A stretch of 64,000 bases of DNA from contig CAWFPR010000014.1 in assembly GCA_963817635.1 (NCBI GenBank), forward strand, positions 62,001-126,000, written 5' to 3'. Positions 18,786 through 28,411 of the stretch are shown piece after piece. The notes under the pieces are model-generated. The model made no database searches and was not told where the DNA came from. It saw only the letters and a program-made list of their open reading frames with translations. Numbering within the stretch: the first letter of the stretch is position 1; the number at the start of each line of letters is the position of its first letter. The translations under genes were made by a program, and so were the position numbers. This DNA comes from CAWFPR01 sp963817635. Its GTDB lineage: Bacteria > Acidobacteriota > Vicinamibacteria > Vicinamibacterales > 2-12-FULL-66-21.

Positions 18786-19265
18786 ATGAATTACAGGCGT
18801 CCGCCTCGTCTTGCCAGGTTCGACTACCGCGGCAGATATCGCTACAGCCTCACGTCGTGCACGTTTGAGCGGCACGCGTGCTTTCTCCGCGCCGACGTTG
18901 TCGTTGCCGCGCGATCGGCGATTCTGCATACTCTCCATGAGCGCGACTTCGAAGAGCTTGCGTACGTCTTCATGCCGGATCACATGCACCTGCTGTTGGA
19001 GGGGGTATCGCGGACCGCGGATCTCAAGTCAACCATGAAGGCGGCGCGCATGCGGTCGACGGTGGCGGTCCGGCCACTCGTAGCGATGCCGTCGCTTTGG
19101 CAGGATGGGTATTGGGATCGCGTGCTCCGGCGCGATGAGGATGTTGTGGCCGTGGCCGACTACATCGTCCAGAATCCGGTGCGCGCAGGGTTGGTTCAGC
19201 GCCCCGAGGACTACCCGTACGTGTTCTCCAGGTACCACGAGACGCTGAAGCGCAATTGCTCCTGA
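18786..19265 (+). CDS. REP-associated tyrosine transposase (RAYT, TnpA-REP family)
   Basis: A 159-residue Y1 transposase of the IS200/IS605-like family that processes REP sequences. The HUH motif MPDHMHLLLEG (His66, His68) binds the metal, and the catalytic Tyr127 lies in DYIVQNPVRAGLV, the usual YIxxNPxRAGL pattern. Length and the motif SLWQDGYWDRVLR also match. It is flanked by inverted REP-like elements on both sides (18678-18741 and 19282-19427), so gene and repeats form one unit that inserted between the operon and the lipoprotein gene. Domesticated RAYTs are usually single-copy and immobile; copy number elsewhere cannot be seen here. Confidence 0.92.
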   Translation: MNYRRPPRLARFDYRGRYRYSLTSCTFERHACFLRADVVVAARSAILHTLHERDFEELAYVFMPDHMHLLLEGVSRTADLKSTMKAARMRSTVAVRPLVAMPSLWQDGYWDRVLRRDEDVVAVADYIVQNPVRAGLVQRPEDYPYVFSRYHETLKRNCS

Positions 19266-19281
19266 TTCTCGCTGCGACCGT

Positions 19282-19427
19282 ACGGAGCGCGGACCTTCAG
19301 GTCCGCGCCAGACCGCCCCCCATCCCTCTGAAATCGCGAATCTATTCGTCATCTCGCATTTCAGCTGTCGATCGGCCGCTCTGACGCGGACTCTGACGCG
19401 GACCTGAAGGTCCGCGCTCCGTACGGT
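19282..19427. repeat. REP-like inverted pair downstream of the RAYT gene
   Basis: Copy at 19282-19309 (ACGGAGCGCGGACCTTCAGG core) and an inverted copy at 19398-19424 (GCGGACCTGAAGGTCCGCGC), both extended by CGACCGTACGG / CCGTACGGTCG. They match the pair upstream of the RAYT gene. Confidence 0.85.
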
Positions 19428-19455
19428 CGCAGAGTTTCACCGGGTGCCCCTTCGA

Positions 19456-19482
19456 CCACAGATCACACGGATTACACGGATC
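19456..19482. repeat. CACGGATTACACGGAT-type short repeat
   Basis: About three 9-bp units (CCACAGATC, ACACGGATT, ACACGGATC). A related, longer version occurs at the convergent cpoB/ssb junction (60036-60148). Both are between genes. Confidence 0.5.
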
Positions 19483-19530
19483 TCTCTCGGCTGGTTGCGC
19501 GTCTGGCACTCGCGAGTGCGTAACAAACGA

Positions 19531-19559
19531 AGGGGGAGTCGCATTTCGCGGCTCCCCCT
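19531..19559. terminator. Stem-loop terminator of the Ig/PKD lipoprotein gene
   Basis: Stem AGGGGGAG (19531-19538) pairs with CTCCCCCT (19552-19559), with a 13-base loop and T-rich flanks on both sides. It lies 27 bp past the stop of the minus-strand gene and would work in both directions. Confidence 0.7.
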
Positions 19560-19586
19560 TTCGTCTTTCGGCTGTGCGCCGTCCCG

Positions 19587-20876
19587 CTACGGCTTGACGA
19601 CCACCGCGGTCTGGCCTTCGCCGCTCGGCCCGGCCGCCGGGACGACTCGGACGGTGATGACCTTGGTGCCGACTCCGGTCCAGCTGACCGTGGCGCGATT
19701 GCCCGTGGTAGTCGCGGTCGCCGGAACGGCCGAGGCGCCGCCGAAGTCCCACTCGTAGCGCAGAATGGTCGATGTCGCGCCCGACACGTTCGCGGTCAGG
19801 AGCACGATTTCTCCAACGCTCGGGTTGTTGTTCGACGCCGTGATGGTCACCGCGGGCGGCTGGCCCGGCAGGATGGTCACAGCCGTGGACACGGTCTCGG
19901 AGAAGCCCGTGGCATCGGTAGCCACGGCCCTCACCTGGTAGGTTCCCTCCGCCGTGTAGGTGTGCTGAATCGTCGTCGAGCCGCTGATCGCGCCCAGCGA
20001 CTGCTGCGCGCCGTCGCCGAACTGGATGGTGACATCCCTGATATTGGCCGTGTTGGAGATCCCGACTGTGAACGTTGCCGGCACGCCGGCCGAGATGGTC
20101 GTTGCCGGAGCGGTCAGGCTGATGCCGGTCCGCGGATTGAGCCCGACGGTGACGGTCGCCGTCTTGCCTGCCACGTTCGCGGTGACGATGGCCTGCTTGG
20201 TTGTGGTCAGCGTCGTCGTCGCTACGCCGTTCTGATCGGTCGACGAAGTCGTTGCTGTCAGCGTGCCGGCGTCGGTGGTGAAGGTTACGGGAACGCCGGA
20301 CAGGCCGCTGCCCGACACGTCTTCGACCCGCGCGGTGATGGTCGCGGTTCCGCCGGAGGCGCCAAGGGTCTGGGGATTTGCGCTGACCAGCACGCGCTCG
20401 GCCGCAGCGGCGCCGACCTTGAGATTCTCGAGCTTGCCTGACGCGCCGCCTGAAAACGCCGTGATCGTCGCCGTGCCGCTCTGGCCGTTCGACCTGAATT
20501 TGACGCGGACCTGTCCGTTGTTCGTGCGCGCTTCGCTTGGATCGATCGTGCCCAGCGTGCTCGTGAACGACACGAGGGTGCCATTTTGTACCGGCGTTCC
20601 GGCGCCGGCGGTCGTCGAAGTAGTGGTGCCCGTGCCCGTCCCGGTTCCCGTTCCGGTTGAGGTCGTGCCGTTTTCGATGACGGTCGCGACAATCTCGACC
20701 TCACCGTTCAACGGCACGGTGCTGTTGGCGGCGATGAGCGTAATGACGCTGCCGGTCGGCGCCGTCAGCGGCACCTTGTCGCAGGCAGACGAAAACGCCA
20801 ACGCCAGCACGGCCGCGAAAGCGGTACAGACGGTGAGCGCGGACCGCAGGCCGCGCGGCTGGGTGTGTGTTACCAT
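19587..20876 (-). CDS. Secreted Ig-like/PKD-domain lipoprotein
   Basis: A protein of about 429 residues, probably anchored to a membrane by lipid. The signal (MVTHTQPRGLRSALTVCTAF...AFSSAC) is followed by a Thr/Gly linker made of repeated TG dipeptides, three bacterial Ig-like domains of the invasin type (phrases such as GTPVQNGTLVSFTSTLGTID and GVPVTFTTDAGTLTATTSST), then two PKD-like domains (IQFGDGAQQSLGAIS and YEWDFGGASAV). Such proteins act in adhesion or surface display. The start could also be the ATG at 20903, which overlaps the divergent prepilin-like gene; I prefer the ATG at 20874-20876, closer to the signal peptide. It may be a substrate of the neighbouring secretion system; that is inference. 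Confidence 0.85.
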   Translation of the reverse strand: MVTHTQPRGLRSALTVCTAFAAVLALAFSSACDKVPLTAPTGSVITLIAANSTVPLNGEVEIVATVIENGTTSTGTGTGTGTGTTTSTTAGAGTPVQNGTLVSFTSTLGTIDPSEARTNNGQVRVKFRSNGQSGTATITAFSGGASGKLENLKVGAAAAERVLVSANPQTLGASGGTATITARVEDVSGSGLSGVPVTFTTDAGTLTATTSSTDQNGVATTTLTTTKQAIVTANVAGKTATVTVGLNPRTGISLTAPATTISAGVPATFTVGISNTANIRDVTIQFGDGAQQSLGAISGSTTIQHTYTAEGTYQVRAVATDATGFSETVSTAVTILPGQPPAVTITASNNNPSVGEIVLLTANVSGATSTILRYEWDFGGASAVPATATTTGNRATVSWTGVGTKVITVRVVPAAGPSGEGQTAVVVKP

Positions 20877-20901
20877 AAGTGACGCTAAGGATAATACTCT
20901 C

Positions 20902-21621
20902 ATGTATTTAGAGGGTCAAGACGGCCAGCGCGGATACGCGATGGCGGCGCTGCTGGTGGCAATCGGCGTCATGGCCGTCCTGATGACGGCCGCGATGCCA
21001 GTGTGGCGGCATGAATCGCAGCGGGAAAAGGAAATCGAAACGATCTTCCGCGGGGAGCAGATTGCCCGCGCCGTCGCGATGTATCGCGAAAAGAACGCCG
21101 GCAACTTTCCGTCGAGCATCGATCTGCTGGTCCAGCAACGGTATCTTCGCAGGAAATACAAGGATCCGTTCGCCGAGGACGGCGAGTGGGTGCCGATCGG
21201 CGGACTGGCGAATCAACCGCAGCAGCAAGGCGGTCGCGCAGGCCAGGCGCAGCCGGGACTCCCGCAGCCGAGTCAGGTCGCCGGCATCATGGGCGTGACG
21301 CTCAAGGACAAGGGCACCGCCATCGTCGAATACCACCAGGCGACCCACCACAACGAGTGGCAGTTCCTGTTTTCGGGAGCGCGGTCGCGGGCCGGCGCAT
21401 CGCAAGGAGCCCGGGGCGGCGGTCCTGGCGGCATCAACGGCGGCCAGCCGGGACGCGGACGGCCGGGTGGTCCGGGCGGCATCGGCGGGCCCGGTGGCGG
21501 ACGGGGTCCCGGCGGCGGACGAGGACCAGGCGGGCGCGGCCCCGGTGGTCGCGGACCGGGAACCGGTCCCGGGCGTGGCACCGGTCCGGGAGGTTTTCCA
21601 GGGCGGCGTGGCGGGGGCTAG
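20902..21621 (+). CDS. Prepilin-like protein with a Gly/Arg/Pro-rich tail
   Basis: A 239-residue protein. The N-terminus QRGYAMAALLVAIGVMAVLMTAAMPVW resembles a type IV prepilin helix, but the +5 Glu is replaced by Ala, as in some minor pseudopilins. The folded part (about 40-150) keeps a GspG/H-like pattern, EIETIFRGEQIARAVAMYREKNAGNFPSSIDLLVQQRYLRRKYKDPF. The last 70 residues are extremely low-complexity, GGP/RGP repeats encoded by 21415-21618. This tail is odd for a pseudopilin. The ATG overlaps the alternative start of the divergent lipoprotein gene (CATG). Probably works with the secretion system upstream. Confidence 0.78.
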   Translation: MYLEGQDGQRGYAMAALLVAIGVMAVLMTAAMPVWRHESQREKEIETIFRGEQIARAVAMYREKNAGNFPSSIDLLVQQRYLRRKYKDPFAEDGEWVPIGGLANQPQQQGGRAGQAQPGLPQPSQVAGIMGVTLKDKGTAIVEYHQATHHNEWQFLFSGARSRAGASQGARGGGPGGINGGQPGRGRPGGPGGIGGPGGGRGPGGGRGPGGRGPGGRGPGTGPGRGTGPGGFPGRRGGG

Positions 21622-21679
21622 CAGGTCCACCCGGATATGACAGCCCGAACGATGGGAAAGGCGACATAAATTTTCGTCG

Positions 21680-23458
<1,779 letters not shown>

Positions 23459-23561
23459 GACGCGGGCATTGTTGCATGAAAACAATCAGCGACAGCGCCG
23501 TCACGCGGACCCGTGCCCACCGCGGATCCCGTAGGGGTGGAGGGCGGCGCGGCGACGTATC

Positions 23562-24662
23562 TCAGCCCGCCGGTTGCTGTCCCTCGAGTTCAGCCACCAC
23601 CGCGTCGTGGAACGCCGGCCGCAGCGCTCGCAGCGCGTTGTTCGCTCTCGTGGGGTGCACCCGGTTGGTCAGGAGCACCACATAGAAATCACGCTGCCAG
23701 TCGATCCACAGCGACGTGCCGGTGAAGCCGGTGTGACCGATCGCGGTCGGCGACATCCGGGTGCCGCACGAGGAGGTCGGAAGCATCGTGTCCCAGCCGA
23801 GCGCCCGCGAACTCCCGGGGACGTCGCCGCGGCGGATGAACGCGCGCGCGGTCGGCGGGTGTGCCAGCATCGGCTCGCCGGCAATCGTGTGCAGCATGGC
23901 CCGCGCGAAAGCGCCGACCGCCGGTGCGGTGCCGAACAGCCCCGCGTGCCCGGCGGCGCCGCCGAGCGCCCAGGCATTCTCGTCGTGCACTTCGCCGACG
24001 AGCGTTCGCCCTCGCCACTCCTCGAATTCCGTGGGCGCCGTGCGCGGCCGCAGCGACCGTGCCGGGTTGAACGTCATGGGGTCGGGGCTCAGCAGCGCTG
24101 CCAAAAGCCGGAACTGTGCGGCCAGCGAAGCCGATGGATCGAACGCCCCCCGGCGCGGGCGGCCGCTGCGCGCGTCTTCGATGATGAAGCCGAGCAGGAT
24201 GAAGCCGAGATCGCTGTACGTCGAACGCGAGCGCGGCGGATATTCGAGCGGTGTCTGGCAGATGGCGGGCTCGAACTCCGCGCGGCCGGTGTGATCGCGG
24301 AAGAAGGGGAGGTAGGCGGGCAGCCCGGCGGTGTGTTCCAGGAGGTCGCGAATCGTGACACGCTCGCGGTCGCGCCCACGCCAGTCGTGAAGCCGCGACG
24401 CGATCGCCTCATCCAGGTTGAACAGGCCGTCGTCGACGGCGCGCATCGCGAGCGTGGTCGTGGCGATCACCTTGGTGAGCGACGCGAGATCGAAGACGGT
24501 CGATTCGGTCGCGGGCGGCGAGTCGGGCGCGTAGGTGAGCGTGCCGAACGACTGTCGCCAGAGCGGTCCGGATCGCCGGCCGACTTCCACCGACGCCGCG
24601 GGGAAGGCTCGATCCGCCAGACCGGCGGCAAGGATGGCCGCGGCGCCGGCGAAAGTACTCAC
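23562..24662 (-). CDS. Serine hydrolase of the beta-lactamase/class C (AmpC-like) family
   Basis: A 366-residue enzyme with the serine-hydrolase triad of the family: Ser61-x-x-Lys64 (SLTK), Tyr149-Ser150 (YSDLG), and HTGFTG in the KTG position. These proteins include peptidases, esterases and muropeptide-processing enzymes. The GTG start at 24662 overlaps the stop of the symporter gene (GTGA), a strong sign of coupled translation, and is preferred to an upstream ATG. A paralogue of this type is common in MurNAc-utilisation clusters, so a role in muropeptide breakdown is likely, although a substrate cannot be read from the sequence. Confidence 0.9.
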   Translation of the reverse strand: MSTFAGAAAILAAGLADRAFPAASVEVGRRSGPLWRQSFGTLTYAPDSPPATESTVFDLASLTKVIATTTLAMRAVDDGLFNLDEAIASRLHDWRGRDRERVTIRDLLEHTAGLPAYLPFFRDHTGRAEFEPAICQTPLEYPPRSRSTYSDLGFILLGFIIEDARSGRPRRGAFDPSASLAAQFRLLAALLSPDPMTFNPARSLRPRTAPTEFEEWRGRTLVGEVHDENAWALGGAAGHAGLFGTAPAVGAFARAMLHTIAGEPMLAHPPTARAFIRRGDVPGSSRALGWDTMLPTSSCGTRMSPTAIGHTGFTGTSLWIDWQRDFYVVLLTNRVHPTRANNALRALRPAFHDAVVAELEGQQPAG

Positions 24663-26194
24663 GATCTGAGCGCCGACCTCTCCCTGGACTGGTCTGCTGT
24701 GAGGCGCGCGGCCAGCCAGCCGATGGTGAACGTGGAAATCGATCCGATGAGCACGTACCACTGCCAGGTGACCGCGGTACCCAGCTTGATCGCGAGCATG
24801 ATCGCCGACCCGCCCAGGATCCCGGCAAACGCGGAACGCTGGCCGACGGTGCTGAGCGTGCCCAGGAAGAACACGCCGAGAATGACGCCGTTGGTGAACG
24901 ACGCGATGCCGAGCACCTCGTCAACCACGCGCTTCGACAGCGAGATCGCCACGACCGCGACGGCGATCTGGATCGCGCCGAACACCGCCGTCAGCACGCG
25001 CGACGTGTTCAGGTAGTGCCGATCGCCGCGCCGGCCGCCGGTCGCCGGGACGTAGAAATCGTTGACCGCCGCCGCCGACGACGAGTTGAGCGACGAGGAC
25101 AGCGTCGACATCGCCGCGGCGAAGATGGCCGCGAGCACGAGCCCGACGACCCCTGGCGGCAGGTGGCGGACGATGTAGTAGGGGAAGATGCGATCCCCCT
25201 GGATCCGCCCGTCCTGCATGAAGGCCCCGATCTCGCCCGGCGCATACCGGGTGTAGTAGACGAACAGCATCGTTCCGATCAGGAGGAACAGCACGAACTG
25301 CGCGAATACGACGACGCCGCTCCAGAGCAGCGCCTTGCGCGCCTCGTGTTCGTTGCTGGCGCAGAAGTAGCGCTGCACCATGAGCTGATCCGTGCCGTGC
25401 GTGGCGGTCGTCAGGAATGCGCCGCCGATGACGCCTGACCAGAACGTGTAGTTCTTCGTGAGGCTGACGGTGAAGTCGAAGATCCTGAACTTGCCCGCGG
25501 GGCCCGCGATCGCCCGGACCTCCGACCAGCCGCCGGGAATCTCGCGCAGCAGGATGACCGCGGCAATCACCGCGCCGATGAGATACACGACCAGCTGGAC
25601 GACGTCCGTCCAGATGACCGCCGTCATCCCGCCGTGGTACGTGTAGATCATGGTCGCGACGCCAATCACGGCGACCGAGACGATCAGGATCACGTACGTG
25701 GGATCCGCCGCCGGAAACCACGCGCGCGACAGGTCGTCCATCCGCGGCATCGCGCGCAGCACGGCCGCGAGGACGAGCCCCGTGGCGAACAGCCGGAAGC
25801 CGTCGGCAAAACTGCGCGTGAGGATGAACACCGCCGAGGCCAGACGCTTGACCGGGCCGCCGAAGCGCTCGCCGAGCAGCTGGTAAACGGTGAGGAGCTG
25901 TCCCTTGAAGTACGCCGGGATGAACAGGATCGACACCGCGATGCGGCCGATCATGTAGCCCATTACGAGCTGGAGGAACGTCAGGTTGCCGGTGTAGGCG
26001 TAGCCCGGCACGCTGATGAACGTGACCGTGCTGGTCTCGGTCGCGACGATGGACCCCATGATCGCCCACCAGGGAATAGTCTTGCCCGATACGAAGTAGT
26101 CCTGGATCGTGTGGTGCGACTTCGAGAAGTACGCGCCAAAGGCCACGATGCCGGCCATGTACGTGACGAGGACGGCCAGGTCGAGTGGGTGCAC
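24659..26194 (-). CDS. Sodium:solute symporter family protein, amino-sugar cluster
   Basis: A 511-residue SSS-family transporter with about 13 membrane segments. It has the N-terminal pattern HPLDLAVLVTYMAGIVAFGAYF, then VSGKTIPWWAIMGSIVATETSTVTFIS and the core AAIFAAAMSTLSSSLNSSSAAAVNDFY with sodium-binding Ser/Thr residues. Start is a GTG at 26194, 4 bp after the preceding glycosidase stop; the open frame extends further upstream inside that gene, which is not credible. Its stop overlaps the serine hydrolase start. Together with the glycosidase and the hydrolase it should import a peptidoglycan sugar. Confidence 0.92.
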   Translation of the reverse strand: MHPLDLAVLVTYMAGIVAFGAYFSKSHHTIQDYFVSGKTIPWWAIMGSIVATETSTVTFISVPGYAYTGNLTFLQLVMGYMIGRIAVSILFIPAYFKGQLLTVYQLLGERFGGPVKRLASAVFILTRSFADGFRLFATGLVLAAVLRAMPRMDDLSRAWFPAADPTYVILIVSVAVIGVATMIYTYHGGMTAVIWTDVVQLVVYLIGAVIAAVILLREIPGGWSEVRAIAGPAGKFRIFDFTVSLTKNYTFWSGVIGGAFLTTATHGTDQLMVQRYFCASNEHEARKALLWSGVVVFAQFVLFLLIGTMLFVYYTRYAPGEIGAFMQDGRIQGDRIFPYYIVRHLPPGVVGLVLAAIFAAAMSTLSSSLNSSSAAAVNDFYVPATGGRRGDRHYLNTSRVLTAVFGAIQIAVAVVAISLSKRVVDEVLGIASFTNGVILGVFFLGTLSTVGQRSAFAGILGGSAIMLAIKLGTAVTWQWYVLIGSISTFTIGWLAARLTADQSRERSALRS

Positions 26195-26198
26195 GGCG

Positions 26199-27503
26199 TC
26201 AGCGTGAGCCGGCGGCGTTGGCGCTCGTGGTGAAGGCGCCCCGGCCGACAAGCGCGAGATAGTCCGGCGCGGTCTGCCGCGGGTTCGTGAGGCTGTCGTA
26301 GGAGAACAGGATGACGCCGGCGGCGCCGAGGCGCCGCGCCGTCTGGATGTTCTCGATCGTCTGCGCGGGGGACAGGCGGTAGGCGCCAATCCCCGCCCAC
26401 ACGGGGCGATCGCCGGCCGCCTCGCGCGCCGCGGCGATCTGCTCGGCGAACCGCGCGGGCTCCGGGGTGTAGGCCATCGGGCACAGGACGTCGACGATTC
26501 CGCGCTTGAGCCAGGTGGCCCAGTCCTGGAGGCGGCGATCGAGGGCGTCGTGCTGGTCGGGGGCGGCGGCGACCGAGACGACGGCCTCGGGACGCACGCG
26601 CTTGACGGCGTCGTGCAGCCGCGACATCAGGGCCGTCAGGCGCTCGACACGAAACACGCGCCACTCGGCCGGCATGGCGTCGGGATACGCGAAGAGATCG
26701 ACCGTTGCCTCGGTGTCGAGCGCACGCCGGGTCGCGGCGCTCAGCCCGGGGCGCACCGATGCGCGGAACTCGGCAATCGCGCCGGCGCTGTAGTCGAAGC
26801 GATCGGTGGGGTAGCGCGCGTAGTCGAAATGCACGCCGTCGAGCGGATAGCGCCGCGCGATGTCGGTGACCACCGCCTCCGTGTACTGCGCCGCGTCAGG
26901 CAGGATCGGCGAGGCGTAGAGGCCTTCGATTTCCGCCGACTGCGCGCGCGTCCAGCGCGCGAGCGTGCCCACGTACGCGGGGCTGTCCGGATCGATCGTC
27001 GCCATCTCCTGCGCGATGTCGCGCGGCACCATGAGCCAGAGCGGATGCCGATAGACGAGGTGCTCGCGTGCGGCCGGCAGATCCGCGGCGCTCGAGACCA
27101 GGTTGACGTTGATCCAGGCGTGGACCTGCAGGCCCGCCGCGTGCGCTTCCTCGAGCACCGTCGAAAGCGGGTCGAACCGTTCCGGCTGGCGCGCGAGATC
27201 CGCCGGGCGCGGTTCGATGCCGCCGCGGAAGTACGAATCGCCGCGGCCGCGCACCTGCACGAACAGCGTGTTGAAGCCGTGATCGCGTGCCGCGTGCACG
27301 AGCGTCGAGATGCTCTCGGGCGAGGTCATCGACGTGCGCAGGACCCAGAGCGCGCGGGTTTCTTCCACCGCCGCGGGCGCCGCCGGGAGCGGCGCGGCCT
27401 GCGCGGCGAGAGGGCGTGACGTTTCCGCCGGAACGCACAGCGCCGCAGCAAGGGCGAGCGCGAACAGCGCCCGCCTGGTGACGAGAGGGCCGACGAAGCT
27501 CAT
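26199..27503 (-). CDS. Secreted GHL10/DUF187-family glycoside hydrolase-like protein
   Basis: A 434-residue exported protein with a signal peptide (residues 1-31, ending near PLAAQA). The TIM-barrel domain shows the GHL10 signature: ETRALWVLRTSMTSPESI, GFNTLFVQVRGRGDSYF, GLQVHAWINVNLVSS, DGVHFDYARYPTDRFDYS and VDVLCPMAYTPEPARFAEQ. Family members are predicted carbohydrate-active enzymes, with YddW and related proteins suggested to act on peptidoglycan glycan strands. The Asp in HFDYARYP is the likely catalytic acid, which is inference. First gene of the minus-strand operon below the GntR regulator, close to the two import genes. Confidence 0.88.
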   Translation of the reverse strand: MSFVGPLVTRRALFALALAAALCVPAETSRPLAAQAAPLPAAPAAVEETRALWVLRTSMTSPESISTLVHAARDHGFNTLFVQVRGRGDSYFRGGIEPRPADLARQPERFDPLSTVLEEAHAAGLQVHAWINVNLVSSAADLPAAREHLVYRHPLWLMVPRDIAQEMATIDPDSPAYVGTLARWTRAQSAEIEGLYASPILPDAAQYTEAVVTDIARRYPLDGVHFDYARYPTDRFDYSAGAIAEFRASVRPGLSAATRRALDTEATVDLFAYPDAMPAEWRVFRVERLTALMSRLHDAVKRVRPEAVVSVAAAPDQHDALDRRLQDWATWLKRGIVDVLCPMAYTPEPARFAEQIAAAREAAGDRPVWAGIGAYRLSPAQTIENIQTARRLGAAGVILFSYDSLTNPRQTAPDYLALVGRGAFTTSANAAGSR

Positions 27504-27561
27504 AAAACACTCGAATGTAACAGCTTGCGGCGTGTACTGTCAACGCCGGATCAGCGACGCG

Positions 27562-28338
27562 TCACCTGGCGAAGGGCTGATGGGTGAGATCGAGGACCAC
27601 CTTGTACCGATCGCCGCGCATGATCGACTGCGCGTACTCGAACGGCTGGCCCGCGCCGCGGTACGTGAGGCGCTCGGCAGCCAGTGCCGCGGCGCCCAGC
27701 GGCACGCGCAACAACGCGGCATCCTCGTGGGTGAGCACGACCGCAATCAGGGTTTCCTTCGCGCTGCGGGGCCGGAGCGCGTATCGGGTGCGCAGTACTT
27801 CATAGAGCGAGGCGTTCGTGAAGTCGATCTGATCGATGCCCGGTACGAGCGCCAGCGGCAGATACGACGTCTGCCACCCCATGGGCAGGTCGTCGGCCAG
27901 ACGCAGCCGGCGCAGCCGGAACAACGGGTCGCCGGGCTGAATCAGCAGGCGGGCGGCGACGTCGGCCGGCGCGGCGATCACGTCATTGCCCAGGACCTGG
28001 GAAGTGGCGCGCAGGCCGTGGTCGCGCATCTCGCCGGTGAAGCTGGTCAGCTTGCGCGGACCTTCTTCGAGCGCCGGCCTCTGCACGAACGTGCCGCGCC
28101 CCTGTTCCCGCCGGACGCAACCGAGCGAGGCCAGCTCGCGCAGGGCCTGGCGGACCGTGATCTTGCTGACGCGGAAGCGCGCAGCGAACTGCTCCTCTGT
28201 TGGCAGCTGCTGATCCGGCTTCCAGCGTCCGGCCCCGATTTCCTGGAGAATCAGGGCCTTCAGCTGCTGATAGAGCGGAGTGGGCAGACGCCGATTCAGG
28301 CTGGGAATGGCCGTGCCACGCCCGAAAAATGGAGTCAC
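27562..28338 (-). CDS. GntR/HutC-family regulator with UTRA domain (NagR/DasR-like)
   Basis: A 258-residue transcription regulator. The N-terminal winged helix-turn-helix (about 18-85, PLYQQLKALILQEIGAGRWKPDQQLPTEEQFAARFRVSKITVRQAL) is followed by a UTRA effector domain (about 95-245, FTGEMRDHGLRATSQVL...YEYAQSI-like). Relatives such as NagR/DasR sense amino-sugar phosphates, which fits the sugar kinase, nagB and murQ nearby. The GTG start at 28338 is divergent from the TonB receptor across a 73-bp gap. It likely regulates both directions from this gap and itself. Confidence 0.93.
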   Translation of the reverse strand: MTPFFGRGTAIPSLNRRLPTPLYQQLKALILQEIGAGRWKPDQQLPTEEQFAARFRVSKITVRQALRELASLGCVRREQGRGTFVQRPALEEGPRKLTSFTGEMRDHGLRATSQVLGNDVIAAPADVAARLLIQPGDPLFRLRRLRLADDLPMGWQTSYLPLALVPGIDQIDFTNASLYEVLRTRYALRPRSAKETLIAVVLTHEDAALLRVPLGAAALAAERLTYRGAGQPFEYAQSIMRGDRYKVVLDLTHQPFAR

Positions 28339-28346
28339 GCTGCATT

Positions 28347-28356
28347 CATTATAATG
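28347..28356. promoter_or_regulatory. Palindromic operator/promoter between GntR and TonB receptor genes
   Basis: CATTATAATG is a perfect palindrome containing TATAAT on both strands, the most AT-rich point of the 73-bp divergent gap. It may combine -10 boxes of both promoters with the regulator's binding site. The match to a known HutC-type operator is only approximate. Confidence 0.5.
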
Positions 28357-28411
28357 TTATGCTCTCTCGTCCGCTATGGCTGAAAGGCCATAGTTTGGTA
28401 CTGGGGGGAAA

